In this document: positions 28,785 through 37,388 of the stretch, piece by piece
Layout: every line of letters starts with the position of its first letter
How positions within the stretch are numbered: the first letter of the stretch is position 1
Assembly: GCF_021864535.1 (NCBI RefSeq)
Contig: NZ_JAKJIC010000011.1
Span: forward strand, 62,001-126,000
Source of the DNA: Oryzibacter oryziterrae
GTDB taxonomy: Bacteria > Pseudomonadota > Alphaproteobacteria > Rhizobiales > Pleomorphomonadaceae
Length of the DNA stretch: 64,000 bases
Direction of reading: 5' to 3'
Position numbers and translations under genes: made by a program
Notes under the pieces: model-generated
Database searches by the model: none
What the model was told of the DNA's origin: nothing
What the model saw: only the letters and a program-made list of their open reading frames with translations

Positions 28785-29040
28785 TCAGAATGACACGGAC
28801 TCTCGGGCCAATCTTCGAATGATGAGGAAGGCCAGCGCCATCTAGAAGAGCGTCAGCGCAGAAGCGATCGTTCGCTCGAAGTCCTTTGCGAGGCGGCGCG
28901 CGGTTTGTCCATCCAAAGGTGCGCTCGATGACCCATCTCTTCGGCAGAACCTTGAAGCCTTTGATTTCCTTGTCTGTTCTCTCGACGACTTCGATGCCAA
29001 GCATCCGGCGAAGGCCGCACTGACTTTCACGCAGCTTGTG
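28785..29040 (-). pseudogene. Decayed IS5-type transposase, C-terminal remnant
   Basis: The minus strand encodes [16 protein letters not shown], the conserved segment around the catalytic Glu of IS5-family DDE transposases, then [15 protein letters not shown] in another frame. A one-base frameshift separates the two pieces near 28903, and an in-frame TAG interrupts the tail before [18 protein letters not shown] and a final TGA at 28787-28785. The N-terminal two thirds of the transposase are missing and no terminal inverted repeats were found. It marks an old insertion next to the foreign-looking zinc-ribbon gene. Confidence 0.85.
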
Positions 29041-29378
29041 CCGTTGGAGCTGTCCTTTTCCCGTTCAAGGGCAGCAACTCAGCTGTCTGCTCCTTCAGGG
29101 AGGGCAGACTCTACATTATGGCGAGGGACTGCCAGGGGGGGCAGGTCAATGACGTTGACCTTTCCCGGTCAGAGCCCACACAAACAGCCTGCGCCCTCGC
29201 TAAAATCAAAAATTGAAAAAACCAAGTCCACATCTTCAGGTAAATAATACCCATCGACAATTTCAAAGATGTCAAATATTGCATCAGCTGAAAATTAATT
29301 CATTGATGTGCATATATCATCCCAGCGCCTTAAGTGGGGGATCGGGTTCTCGATCGGTGTGCGCATGGGTAAAGTCTG
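29041..29378. other. 338-bp region between IS remnant and tandem-receiver gene
   Basis: No gene is seen. The left half is moderately GC-rich with no detectable transposase homology, and the right half (29200-29330) is AT-rich and probably carries the promoter of the tandem-receiver gene. Confidence 0.45.
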
Positions 29379-30170
29379 ATGACGGAAGCCGCAGTTAACA
29401 TTCTGATTGCCGATGACTCGCAGTTCATTTGTACCTTCATCGGGCGAGCGCTGGCGCGGCTTGGACGCAAGTTGGACATTGCACTGGCCAAGGATGGTCA
29501 TGAAGCCGTGCAGATGCTGAATACCCGCAAGTTCGACGTTGCCTTCGTCGACATCAACATGCCGCAGTTCTCGGGCGTGGGCGTGATGGCGGCCGTGCAG
29601 ATGCTGAACCAGCGGACGCTGTGCATCTCCATGTCGGATCGGCTGGACGAAGAGACCGAGAAGAAGCTGAAGTCGTTCGGTGCCTATGACTTCATGCCCA
29701 AGCCTTTCACCGAAGCGCAAGTGCAGCGCGCCGTTGAACTGCATGACCTGATCAACACCACATTCGAGGTGCTGGTGGTCGATGACTCGGCCACCGTCCG
29801 CAGGATCGTGACCAAGGTGCTCACCCGCAGCATCTTCAGCCTGAACCTGACGGAAGCCGGTAGCGGCAACGAGGCAATTGCGCATGTGAAGACCAAGTCT
29901 TTTCGCCTGATCTTCTCGGACTTCAACATGCCCGGCATGACCGGCATCGAAATGGCGCAGGAGATCAGTCGGTTGAGCCGCGCGGCGGATATCGTGCTGA
30001 TGTCCACGGAGTTCTCTGCCGTGCTTGACGACGCAGCCCGCAACGTGGGAGCTCGCGCTTTCCTGCGCAAACCCTTCTTCCCGGAAGACGTGGACTCGAT
30101 CCTGCACCACGTGTTCGGCCTCCCCTGCCCGCGCTTCTCCAAGCAGGTGCGCCTGTTCGCCACCACTTGA
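29379..30170 (+). CDS. Tandem receiver-domain response regulator (REC-REC), no output domain
   Basis: Two CheY-like receivers in one 263-residue protein. REC1 (about residues 6-125) has IADDSQF, the phospho-acceptor in FVDINMPQFSG and Lys in MPKPF. REC2 (about 130-255) has VVDDSATVRR, FSDFNMPGMTG and the Lys in FLRKPFF. Both receivers keep their Asp and Lys, so both look phosphorylatable. Nothing resembling a DNA-binding or enzymatic output follows; the tail is only about 15 residues. Such proteins often serve as phosphate sinks, relays or motility and cell-cycle modulators. No kinase is adjacent. The ATG at 29379 is the first Met of the domain. Confidence 0.88.
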   Translation: MTEAAVNILIADDSQFICTFIGRALARLGRKLDIALAKDGHEAVQMLNTRKFDVAFVDINMPQFSGVGVMAAVQMLNQRTLCISMSDRLDEETEKKLKSFGAYDFMPKPFTEAQVQRAVELHDLINTTFEVLVVDDSATVRRIVTKVLTRSIFSLNLTEAGSGNEAIAHVKTKSFRLIFSDFNMPGMTGIEMAQEISRLSRAADIVLMSTEFSAVLDDAARNVGARAFLRKPFFPEDVDSILHHVFGLPCPRFSKQVRLFATT

Positions 30171-30591
30171 TGCCAACTCTGCCCGAGATGATGACGCATC
30201 AGCTCAACGCCGATATTTCGAATTTCTCATCTGCATCAAGAGCATGAGACATTCGAAAGCGGGATGCCGAGAGTCATTTTCAATGACACTCGGTATGAGT
30301 GACCAGACGTCGTTCGCGTCAGGCCATTTGGCTCGGACATGGCACGTTTGGGTGATTTCCCGCTGCAGCGCGACCTGCTAACCAATATGCATGTGGTCTG
30401 CGTCTGGACTGTAGTCCACATTCTTTGATCGAAATGTTTCTTGCATACCCGAGGGAAGATCTGGTCGGGCCGCAATGTCGCGTCATCATTCCTGCGACAG
30501 CACTTGCACGTTGATTGCCTGCCAGGCAGCGGGACGACCTCCAGACAGCATTCGGGCGTGTGGCCCGGCTTGAGCGACAGTGGAGATTTGG
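30171..30591. other. 421-bp intergenic region before the secreted protein gene
   Basis: No gene is seen. An imperfect palindrome CCGAG-A-GTCATT / AATGAC-A-CTCGG lies at 30267-30293 and could form a stem with one A:A mismatch; it has no T-run. The promoter of the next gene should be here, but I cannot fix it. Confidence 0.45.
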
Positions 30592-31857
30592 ATGAAGAAA
30601 CCTATTGCCCTGACATCAGCAGCGCTTTGCTTGCTGGGTTTGTTCACCGGCGCGGCGTCGGCCATCACGAGCCAGACGACGACCATCAATGGTCTCAAGG
30701 TCCTCAACGTCCAATGGACGGATTCCAAGGGGATGAAGCGCAGCGTGGCGCTCAAGCTGGAAGGCAACGGCAACCCTGGCCATGGCGGCTATGCGGTGCA
30801 GGCTACCTATCGTTTCGTTTCCGGCGGCAAGACCTACACGCGCACGATCAATCCGAGTGCCTCGGGCGACGGCTTTGGCTACTTCGTATCGCATGAACGC
30901 GAACGCCTGTTTGCAGATGGCAGCACCGCCAGCATCGCCAACAAGATCTTCCATGTGGACGACTCGCCACTCGGCCGGGGATTTGCAGTCACCGTGACGC
31001 AGCCAACCGCGCCGGCCGGCAGCAAGATCATCCGTTTTGCGACCACCTACTCTCACTACGGCACGATCAACGCCAATGGCATCAACGCTGATACCGGCGA
31101 AGACAAGCCGCCCCTGCCAACATCGCAGGCATCCTTCAAGAAGTATGCGATGCCGGTCACGATCGACTGGTCGTTCCAGGACGGCAAGGACTATCCGCGC
31201 ATTCGAAACATCGTGTCCCTCGCCAACGTGCCCGGGCCCGACCGCGTCAGTTTCGATGTGCGCGGTCCCTACGGAAAGCTGAACTTCGACAGCGGCAACA
31301 ACGTGATTTCGCAAGTCCGCTGGGGCGACCGGTTTCTGTTTGTGACGACGTCGCAGCCGCTTACGCGCAATTCGACCTGGACCGGAAATGCGACCAACAA
31401 AGGGGCCCGGTATTCCTCTCTGATTGCCGGCGGATATGAAATGGGCCTGATCGAGCCACGCCTGTTCTCGAAAAGCGCGCTCAACGATGGCTACTCGGAT
31501 GCGCGGGGCAAGACGTCGGACACTTACAACGACGGCAACGGGTGTTCCTCACAGACGCAGCTGATGCCCTGCGACTACGAATGGCCTTATCAGTCGGCAC
31601 AATATGAGCTGCCGTATAACAACCAGAACGCCCCAACCACCTCGGAAAAGATGGCCTGGGGATCGACGCCCTACTATGGTACCAGCCTGACTTCGACGTG
31701 GGATGGTACCACCGGAACTCCGTTCAACGGCTTTCCCGCGTCCCGCAAGCTCACCTATGATGTCTGCCTCGTGCTGGGCAAGACGGTCACTGGCGGCTTG
31801 ACCAGCAAGCTTGCTGCCGCGGGCGGCGACTACAACTGCGCAGCGGGAGCCAAGTAG
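30592..31857 (+). CDS. Secreted protein of unknown function
   Basis: A 421-residue protein with a clear signal peptide (MKKPIALTSAALCLLGLFTGAASA), so exported. The mature part is rich in Thr, Ser, Gly, Asn and aromatic residues with alternating polar and hydrophobic patterns, suggesting an all-beta protein. Four Cys residues lie in the C-terminal third (NDGNGCSSQTQLMPCDYEW, YDVCLV, GDYNCAAG), possibly two disulfides. GGAGA lies five bases before the ATG at 30592; the GTG at 30580 is less likely. I do not recognise a family. It could be a surface or carbohydrate-associated protein, but nothing in the neighbourhood supports a specific role. Confidence 0.75.
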   Translation: MKKPIALTSAALCLLGLFTGAASAITSQTTTINGLKVLNVQWTDSKGMKRSVALKLEGNGNPGHGGYAVQATYRFVSGGKTYTRTINPSASGDGFGYFVSHERERLFADGSTASIANKIFHVDDSPLGRGFAVTVTQPTAPAGSKIIRFATTYSHYGTINANGINADTGEDKPPLPTSQASFKKYAMPVTIDWSFQDGKDYPRIRNIVSLANVPGPDRVSFDVRGPYGKLNFDSGNNVISQVRWGDRFLFVTTSQPLTRNSTWTGNATNKGARYSSLIAGGYEMGLIEPRLFSKSALNDGYSDARGKTSDTYNDGNGCSSQTQLMPCDYEWPYQSAQYELPYNNQNAPTTSEKMAWGSTPYYGTSLTSTWDGTTGTPFNGFPASRKLTYDVCLVLGKTVTGGLTSKLAAAGGDYNCAAGAK

Positions 31858-32071
31858 AGCTTCTCATTTGTGCAGCCATATCCACGGGATGGCGGGGGTT
31901 CAATCTTTGATGGCGGCGGCCAGACCGGTTCGGATCGCTTCTGCGAAGAGCGGGGTGATCCGGACCGGTCCTGCGTTGCCGGTACTGGATATCGTTGGGC
32001 AAGCCGGGTAAACCCGCCGAGAGGGTGGCGCGCAGTGCATGCGCTGCCCTCCCCTTGGGAGACCGAGTTTG

Positions 32072-32674
32072 ATGCCCGAACGCCTTCGCCTTCCCGTCCT
32101 TGTCCTGGCCATGATCGCCATACAGGCGATCACGCTTGCCGCCTTCGGGCAACCGCCGATCTGCACCTGCGGGACGGTGCGCCTCTGGTCCGGCGAGATC
32201 CTGTCGCCGGAGAACTCGCAGCAGATCACCGACTGGTACACCCCCTCGCACGTGATCCACGGCCTCCTGTTCTACGGCATTCTGCGTTGGCTGTTTCCGA
32301 AGTTGCCGCTGATCGGCGTCGTGGCGGCGGCGCTGGCCGTGGAGATCGGCTGGGAACTGCTGGAGAATTCACCCCTCATCATCGACCGCTACCGGGCTCA
32401 GGCTTTGGCACAAGGCTATTCGGGCGACAGCGTGCTGAACTCGGTCTGCGACAGCCTTGCCATGCTCTCCGGCCTGACACTGGCGCGGTTTCTGCCGGTG
32501 CGACTGACGGTCGGCCTCGCGGTGGCAGCCGAGATTTTCACCGCCGTGATGGTGCGCGACAATCTCACGCTCAACGTCATCCAGCTACTGGTGCCGAGCC
32601 CGACGATTTCCGCCTGGCAGGCCCAGGGTGGGCTCGCCAGCGCACCGATTGCCACCGCAGCTCCGGCTCCGTGA
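32072..32674 (+). CDS. DUF2585 / UPF0314 membrane protein
   Basis: A 200-residue integral membrane protein with about four hydrophobic segments. The family pattern is evident: ICTCGTVRLWSGEILSPENSQQITDWYTPSHVIHG near the N-terminus and VEIGWELLENSPLIIDRYR in the middle, with conserved Cys, His, Trp and Glu residues. The family is common in Hyphomicrobiales and has no established function. The ATG at 32072 follows GGGAGA by about eight bases; an upstream start at 32039 would add 11 residues. It converges with the small gene at 32989-32828. Confidence 0.88.
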   Translation: MPERLRLPVLVLAMIAIQAITLAAFGQPPICTCGTVRLWSGEILSPENSQQITDWYTPSHVIHGLLFYGILRWLFPKLPLIGVVAAALAVEIGWELLENSPLIIDRYRAQALAQGYSGDSVLNSVCDSLAMLSGLTLARFLPVRLTVGLAVAAEIFTAVMVRDNLTLNVIQLLVPSPTISAWQAQGGLASAPIATAAPAP

Positions 32675-32689
32675 CCCTTCGATCTCCTC

Positions 32690-32728
32690 AAAACGACAAA
32701 GCGCCCGAGGTCCAATGGGATCGAGCGC
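32690..32728 (-). terminator. Intrinsic terminator of small gene copy A
   Basis: On the minus strand an imperfect stem bounded by GCGC...GCGC (32701-32728) is followed by TTTGTCGTTTT. The same outer stem and T-tract sequence recur after copy B at 38914-38956. Confidence 0.7.
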
Positions 32729-32827
32729 AATCATCGAGGTCAGGTCTTGGTTGTCCGGCCCGGCCGGGGTGGTGAGCCGGGTGCCTTCGTTACGGCGCGA
32801 GGGGAGACAGTCGCGCCGTCAGGTCCT

Positions 32828-32989
32828 TCAGAAGCCCACGACACGCTGATGGAAGCGGCCCTTGAAGACTTCGCGCTCACGCGCTTCGAGGTCGAAGCGG
32901 TCAACGGCATCGTTGATGTAGGCCTGCTCACGCTCGGCAGCGGTGGGGATGTGGAACATCTTGGCGGTGCGCTTGAGGGTGGCGAACAT
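32828..32989 (-). CDS. 53-residue small protein, copy A (DUF3563-like)
   Basis: A short basic and amphipathic protein starting MFATLKRTAKMF with a core EREQAYINDAVDRFDLEAR that resembles the small DUF3563 family (YLN-AVD-DLE pattern); no function is known for that family. The ATG at 32989 has AAGGA seven bases upstream, and the longer frame to 33064 is upstream leader. A second copy at 39200-39039 has the same length, an identical N-terminal 24 residues and a diverged C-terminal ten. It has its own promoter and terminator, so it is a monocistronic unit. Confidence 0.75.
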   Translation of the reverse strand: MFATLKRTAKMFHIPTAAEREQAYINDAVDRFDLEAREREVFKGRFHQRVVGF

Positions 32990-33114
32990 GATCTTTTCCT
33001 TTCTTGAACCGGGCCATCCCGGCTCTCTTTCTCTCTTTTCTTTACACCCCGAAAATAAGATCAAGACCGCAGGAATCCAAGACGCAAGTTCTGAAGGGTC
33101 CCTTTAGTTTCCCT
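32867..33114. repeat. Direct repeat copy A (248 bp), left of the xyl locus
   Basis: It matches 39078-39325 in the same orientation and with the same length. From about 32935 to the right end only two substitutions are visible; the left ~65 bp, inside the small gene, are more diverged. It contains the 5' two thirds of the small gene, its ribosome site, leader hairpin and promoter. Confidence 0.92.
33052..33080 (-). promoter_or_regulatory. Predicted promoter of small gene copy A
   Basis: On the minus strand TTGGAT, 17 bases, TATTTT: a fair match to a housekeeping sigma factor promoter. It lies about 60 bp before the small gene and is conserved in copy B (39263-39291) with one spacer change. 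Confidence 0.5.
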
Positions 33115-33255
33115 TCAGGCTCCGCAAACGGCCCACCTTGGGAGAACCCTTCCCGATCTCTTCGACCCTACGTGGCGCTGATTGAGCGAAACGTGCTCCA
33201 TCGGCGGAAAAGGCGTTTAAATTCTTCAGTGTAGTATTGCTCATATGTCACAGAA

Positions 33256-33273
33256 CTGAGTTGCGCACCTCAG
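33256..33273. promoter_or_regulatory. Candidate LacI-family operator, upstream of the regulator gene
   Basis: CTGAGTTGCGCACCTCAG is a near-perfect 18-bp palindrome centred on CG, the form expected for LacI-family proteins. It ends 22 bp before the regulator start, suggesting autorepression. The reverse complement recurs in 17 of 18 positions upstream of xylF at 38583-38600. Confidence 0.75.
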
Positions 33274-33295
33274 ATTTTTGAGCGATCTATCAAAC

Positions 33296-34348
33296 ATGAG
33301 CGATCCAACCAATCCTTTGCATCTTTCCCTGAGGGACGTTGCCCGTGAGGCCGGTGTTTCCACCGCCACGGTGGATCGCGTGCTGCATGACCGACCTGGC
33401 GTCCGCAAGGAAACCATACGGCGCGTGCGGGAGACGATCGAACGGATCGGATTTCATCCCAACGCCGCCGCTGCGGAGCTTGCCCGCGGCCAGAGCCATC
33501 ATTTCTGCTTCGTGCTGCCGCGAAACCTCAATTTCTTCATGACCGAACTCATGGAGAATATCGAGAAGATGCGCAGCTCGCTGGGCGCCCGACGCGTGCG
33601 GACGGAGATCGTCAAGACCGACGTGTTCGATCCCGACGCGCTGGTGGAGACGCTGGACGGGCTCGCGGGGCGTTGCGACGGCGTCGCCGTGGTGGCACTC
33701 GACCATCCCAAGGTGCGCGACGCCATCGACCGGCTGGTCGCGCAGGACACCATCGTGGTGACGCTTGTGTCCGATGCCCCCACGTCGCGCCGCACCCGTT
33801 ATGTCGGCATCGACAACGTGGCCGCAGGCCGCACGTCCGGCACGCTGCTTGGCCGTTTCGTCGGGCGGCGAACCGAGGGCAAGGTGGCCGTGGTGGTCGG
33901 TTCGCTGTCGTTGCGCGACCATGTGGAGCGTCTTTTCGGCATCTCGCAGGTGATCTCCGGCGATTTCCCGAAGCTGCAGATGCTGCCCGCCGTCGAAGGC
34001 CGGGACAATGACGACCTCAACTACGAACTGACGCGCAAGCTGCTGGCGGAGCATCCCGATCTCGTCGGTCTCTACAACATCGGCGCCGGCACCGCCGGCA
34101 TCGGCAATGCCTTGAGCGAGTCCGGGCGGGCCAGCGAAGTGGTTTTCGTCGCCCATGACGTGACGCCGCAGACCCGCCGCTTCCTGGAAGATGGTGTTGT
34201 TGACGCGGTGATTTCGCAGAACCCGGGACACGAGGCCCGATCGGCGATCCGCGTGCTGATGGCACTGAGGCGCAACGAATCCATCATCGCCGAACAGGAA
34301 CAGATCGGCGTCGACATCGTCATCAAGGACAACCTGCCGATCGGCTGA
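33296..34348 (+). CDS. LacI family transcriptional regulator of the adjacent xylose-type transporter
   Basis: The N-terminal helix-turn-helix and hinge (SLRDVAREAGVSTATVDRVL ... IERIGFHPNAAAAELARG) are followed by a periplasmic-binding-protein-like sensor domain (about residues 65-345) with IVVTLVSDAPTSRRTRYVGIDN and GLYNIGAGTAGIGNAL. Length is 350 residues. The ATG at 33296 is preferred to the TTG at 33278; the ribosome site is weak. It points away from xylFGH at the far end of the cassette (the operon reads toward it), yet both promoters share one palindrome. It probably represses both and is released by a pentose or related sugar; the inducer is inferred from the transporter. Confidence 0.9.
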   Translation: MSDPTNPLHLSLRDVAREAGVSTATVDRVLHDRPGVRKETIRRVRETIERIGFHPNAAAAELARGQSHHFCFVLPRNLNFFMTELMENIEKMRSSLGARRVRTEIVKTDVFDPDALVETLDGLAGRCDGVAVVALDHPKVRDAIDRLVAQDTIVVTLVSDAPTSRRTRYVGIDNVAAGRTSGTLLGRFVGRRTEGKVAVVVGSLSLRDHVERLFGISQVISGDFPKLQMLPAVEGRDNDDLNYELTRKLLAEHPDLVGLYNIGAGTAGIGNALSESGRASEVVFVAHDVTPQTRRFLEDGVVDAVISQNPGHEARSAIRVLMALRRNESIIAEQEQIGVDIVIKDNLPIG

Positions 34349-34375
34349 GCAGCGGTTCCCTTACCCCCGAATGCC

Positions 34376-34412
34376 AAAGGGCTCCGGATCTTGCACGATC
34401 CGGAGCCCTTTT
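34376..34412 (+). terminator. Intrinsic terminator of the LacI regulator gene
   Basis: A perfect 15-bp stem (AAAGGGCTCCGGATC / GATCCGGAGCCCTTT) with a 6-base loop ends in TTTTCTTGTT, shortly after the regulator stop. Confidence 0.9.
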
Positions 34413-34443
34413 CTTGTTCCTGGCTGCAGGCAATACTCAAACG

Positions 34444-34475
34444 AAGGAGCCGCCGACGCGTTGCCGGCGGCTCCT
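34444..34475 (-). terminator. Intrinsic terminator of the xylFGH operon
   Basis: On the minus strand the stem AGGAGCCGCCG / CGGCGGCTCCT encloses an 8-10-base loop and is followed by TCGTTTG, directly after the xylH stop codon. Confidence 0.75.
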
Positions 34476-34495
34476 CTTGTCTCTTCAGCCCCGTG

Positions 34496-35662
34496 TCAGC
34501 GGCGAGTGCCGGACGAGACGATGTCCATCCAGACGGCGAACACGAGGATGACGCCCTTGACGATCTGTTGCCAGAAGGTATCGACGCCCAGCATGGACAT
34601 GCCGTTGTCGAGGCTGGCCATGATGGTGGCACCCACAAGCGCGCCGCCCACCGTACCGACACCGCCACGCATGGACGTGCCGCCGATGAAGCAGGAGGCA
34701 ATCGCGTCAAGCTCAGCACCGGTGCCGGCCGACGGCGTGCCGGCGGCGAGACGAGCGGTGGTGGCAAGCCCTGCAAGGGCGCACATCAGGCCCATCAGAC
34801 CGAAGACCATCAGCTTGACCTTGGCGACGTTGACGCCCGACATGCGGGTCGCCTCAAGGTTCGAGCCGACGGCGTAGATGCGACGGCCGAACACGGTCAT
34901 GTCGCCGATCACGGTGAAGACGCCGAGGATGACCAGCAGGATCAGCACCGGCACCGGAACGCCGTGATAGTTGTTCAGGTTCAGCACGAAGGCGACGATG
35001 ATGGCACCGAAGGCGGCGAGCTTGCCGACTTCCTTGGCCATGGAGGGCACCGGCAGGTCATGCTTGATGCGGCCGGCGCGCGTGCGCATGGCTATCAGCA
35101 CCAGGATGGCGAACACGGCCACGGCGACGATGTCGCCCACGACCGAGGGAAGATAGCCCTGGCCGATGTACTTGATCTCGGGGGACACCGGGGCGATCGT
35201 GGTGCCGCCGGTCAGACCGAGCACGATACCGCGAAACACCAGCATGCCGCCGAGGGTGACGATGAAGGTGGGGATGCCCTGGTAGGCCGAGAGATAGCCC
35301 ACCAGACAGCTCGAGGCGACGCCGAGCAGCAGGCAGACGGCGATGGTACCGGCGAGCGGCCAGCCGTAGGTGACGTCGAGAATGGCGGCGACGCCGCCGA
35401 CCATGCCGAGCAGCGAACCGATCGACAGGTCGATTTCGCCGGAGACGATCACGAACACCATGGCCGACGCCAGCATGCCGGTGATCGACATCTGACGCAG
35501 CAGATTGGAGAAGTTGCGCGATGTCAGGAATTCCGACGTCTGTGTCTCAGGCGTGTAGGTCAGTACGCCGAACAGCGCCCAGATCAAGGCGATCACGATG
35601 AGCAGGGCGACGATCTTGTATTCGGAGAGAAAGTGCCGAATGTCTTTGCTTGTCAGGGTCAT
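34496..35662 (-). CDS. xylH: Xylose-type sugar ABC transporter permease
   Basis: An integral membrane permease of the CUT2 family, 388 residues with about ten hydrophobic segments. The family signature for coupling and core helices is visible: EIDLSIGSLLGMVGG, GIPTFIVTLGGMLVFRG, VYAVGSN-type (RRIYAVGSNLEATRMSGV) and FIGGTSMRGGVGTVGG. It forms the homodimeric channel through which the sugar passes. It follows xylG by 30 bp on the same strand and is the last gene of the operon, ending at a strong terminator. Confidence 0.93.
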   Translation of the reverse strand: MTLTSKDIRHFLSEYKIVALLIVIALIWALFGVLTYTPETQTSEFLTSRNFSNLLRQMSITGMLASAMVFVIVSGEIDLSIGSLLGMVGGVAAILDVTYGWPLAGTIAVCLLLGVASSCLVGYLSAYQGIPTFIVTLGGMLVFRGIVLGLTGGTTIAPVSPEIKYIGQGYLPSVVGDIVAVAVFAILVLIAMRTRAGRIKHDLPVPSMAKEVGKLAAFGAIIVAFVLNLNNYHGVPVPVLILLVILGVFTVIGDMTVFGRRIYAVGSNLEATRMSGVNVAKVKLMVFGLMGLMCALAGLATTARLAAGTPSAGTGAELDAIASCFIGGTSMRGGVGTVGGALVGATIMASLDNGMSMLGVDTFWQQIVKGVILVFAVWMDIVSSGTRR

Positions 35663-35692
35663 GATGGTTGCCGATGTTCTTGAGGCAAAGGG

Positions 35693-37234
35693 TCAGGCGG
35701 CGGCGGTCACGGGCTTGCCGATGGCGGCAGCCAGTACGGTTTCCTGAGTGAGGCCGTCATTGATGAAGTTGCCACGGAGCTGACCTTCGCCGACCACGAG
35801 GACACGATCGCTGATGCCAAGCACCTCAGGCAGTTCCGAGGAGACCATGAGGATGGCGACACCCTGCTTGGCCAATTCGAAGATCAGCTTGTAGATCTCG
35901 TATTTGGCGCCGACGTCGATGCCGCGTGTGGGTTCATCGAGGATCAGCACCTTGGGCTCGGGCAGGAGCATCTTGGCGACGACAGCCTTTTGCTGGTTGC
36001 CGCCCGAAAGCGAGGCGATGGGCAACAGCGGTTGCGCCGTCTTCACCTTCATGCGCAGGATCTCGTGCTGGATCTGGGCCATCTCCGCTTCGGCATCGAT
36101 CAGACCGCCGGTGATGAAGCGCGGCAGCACCGACATGGTGATGTTGTGCCCCACCCCCATCAGCGGCACGATGCCCTGACGCTTGCGATCTTCCGGCACC
36201 ATGCAGATGCCGTTGCGCACGGCGTCGATCGGTTCGCGGATCTTGAGCTTCTTGCCCTCGAGGATCACCTCGGCCTCATAAAGGCCCGGGTAGCAGCCGA
36301 ACAAGGTCGAGACCATCTCGGTGCGCCCGGCGCCCACGAGACCGGCAACGCCGAGGATCTCGCCCTTGCGCAGTTCAAAGGAGATGTTGTTGACCACCTT
36401 GCGCTCGGGATTGGTCGCATCCCAGCAGGTGATGTTGCGCGCCTCGAAGACGACTTCGCCGATGTCGTGCGCCTCGCGCGGGAAGAGGTTCTTCATCTCG
36501 CGACCGACCATCATGGAGATGATCTTGCCGGTGTCGAGTTCGGCCATGGGAGCGGTGCCGATATGCGTGCCGTCGCGAATGACGGTGACGGTGTCGGCGA
36601 TCTCGGCCACTTCATCCAGCTTGTGCGAGATGTAGACGCAAGCCATGCCCTTGGCCTTCAGTTCCTTGACGATGTCGAGGAGAATGCGGGTTTCCGACGC
36701 CGTCAGCGCCGAGGTCGGCTCGTCGAGGATCAGCAGACGGGCGTTCTTGTTGAGCGCCTTGGCGATCTCCACCAGTTGCTGCTTGCCACCCGAATAGGCC
36801 GAGACTTTCTGAGCCACGTTGATGTCCGGCATCTTCAGCATCGCCATCAGTTCGGCGGCGCGGGCGTTCATGCGCGGATAGTCCATGAAGCCGCCTGCGG
36901 TGGTCAGCTCCGATCCCAGGAAGATGTTCTCCGCAACGGACAGATGCGGCACCATCATCAATTCCTGATGAATGATCACGATACCGGCTTCCTCGGTTTC
37001 CCGAATGCTGCCGGCCTTGAGTTCCTTGCCGTCCCAGGTGATCGTGCCTTCCCAGGTGCCGTGCGGATACACGGCTGACAGGACTTTCATCAGCGTGGAC
37101 TTGCCGGCACCGTTTTCGCCGCAAAGACCAACACACTCCCCTGCCCGGACCTTGAGATTGATACCCTCGATTGCCTTGACGCCCGAGAACTCCTTCGTGA
37201 TGTCGTGCATTTCCAGAATGTATTCCGACATCAT
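35693..37234 (-). CDS. xylG: Xylose-type sugar ABC transporter ATP-binding protein
   Basis: A CUT2 ATPase with two nucleotide-binding domains in one 513-residue chain. Domain 1 has Walker [10 protein letters not shown], signature YSGGKQQ and Walker [12 protein letters not shown]. Domain 2 (from about residue 260) has a degenerate Walker A (GLVGAGRTE, normal for this family), signature LSGGNQQKA and Walker [18 protein letters not shown] lies directly before two consecutive ATGs (37234 and 37231); either may be used. The frame extends upstream to 37330, but that part overlaps the intercistronic region and is not conserved. It powers import through XylH. Confidence 0.93.
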   Translation of the reverse strand: MMSEYILEMHDITKEFSGVKAIEGINLKVRAGECVGLCGENGAGKSTLMKVLSAVYPHGTWEGTITWDGKELKAGSIRETEEAGIVIIHQELMMVPHLSVAENIFLGSELTTAGGFMDYPRMNARAAELMAMLKMPDINVAQKVSAYSGGKQQLVEIAKALNKNARLLILDEPTSALTASETRILLDIVKELKAKGMACVYISHKLDEVAEIADTVTVIRDGTHIGTAPMAELDTGKIISMMVGREMKNLFPREAHDIGEVVFEARNITCWDATNPERKVVNNISFELRKGEILGVAGLVGAGRTEMVSTLFGCYPGLYEAEVILEGKKLKIREPIDAVRNGICMVPEDRKRQGIVPLMGVGHNITMSVLPRFITGGLIDAEAEMAQIQHEILRMKVKTAQPLLPIASLSGGNQQKAVVAKMLLPEPKVLILDEPTRGIDVGAKYEIYKLIFELAKQGVAILMVSSELPEVLGISDRVLVVGEGQLRGNFINDGLTQETVLAAAIGKPVTAAA

Positions 37235-37351
37235 GCTCCTCCTCTCCCTGAGCCCGGGCGGAAGCCGGACCACGGGGCAAGTCTGATTTTCTTCTTGATT
37301 GCGAGGGGTAGTTCGAAGCGCCTCCCTCATGGACCAGCATAGCCGAAAGAA

Positions 37352-37376
37352 GACGGGGCGGCATCACCGCCCCGTC
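37352..37376 (-). terminator. Hairpin between xylF and xylG (attenuator or mRNA stabiliser)
   Basis: On the minus strand a perfect 10-bp GC stem (GACGGGGCGG / CCGCCCCGTC) with a 5-base loop is followed by TTCTTTC. It sits just after the xylF stop and could end most transcripts there or protect xylF mRNA, so that binding protein exceeds ATPase and permease. Confidence 0.75.
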
Positions 37377-37388
37377 ACGCAGGTCCGA

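Noticed and set aside
34391-35683. 430-codon open frame opposite xylH
   Set aside because: Antisense shadow rich in His, Asp and Gly; xylH fits the CUT2 permease family and the operon.
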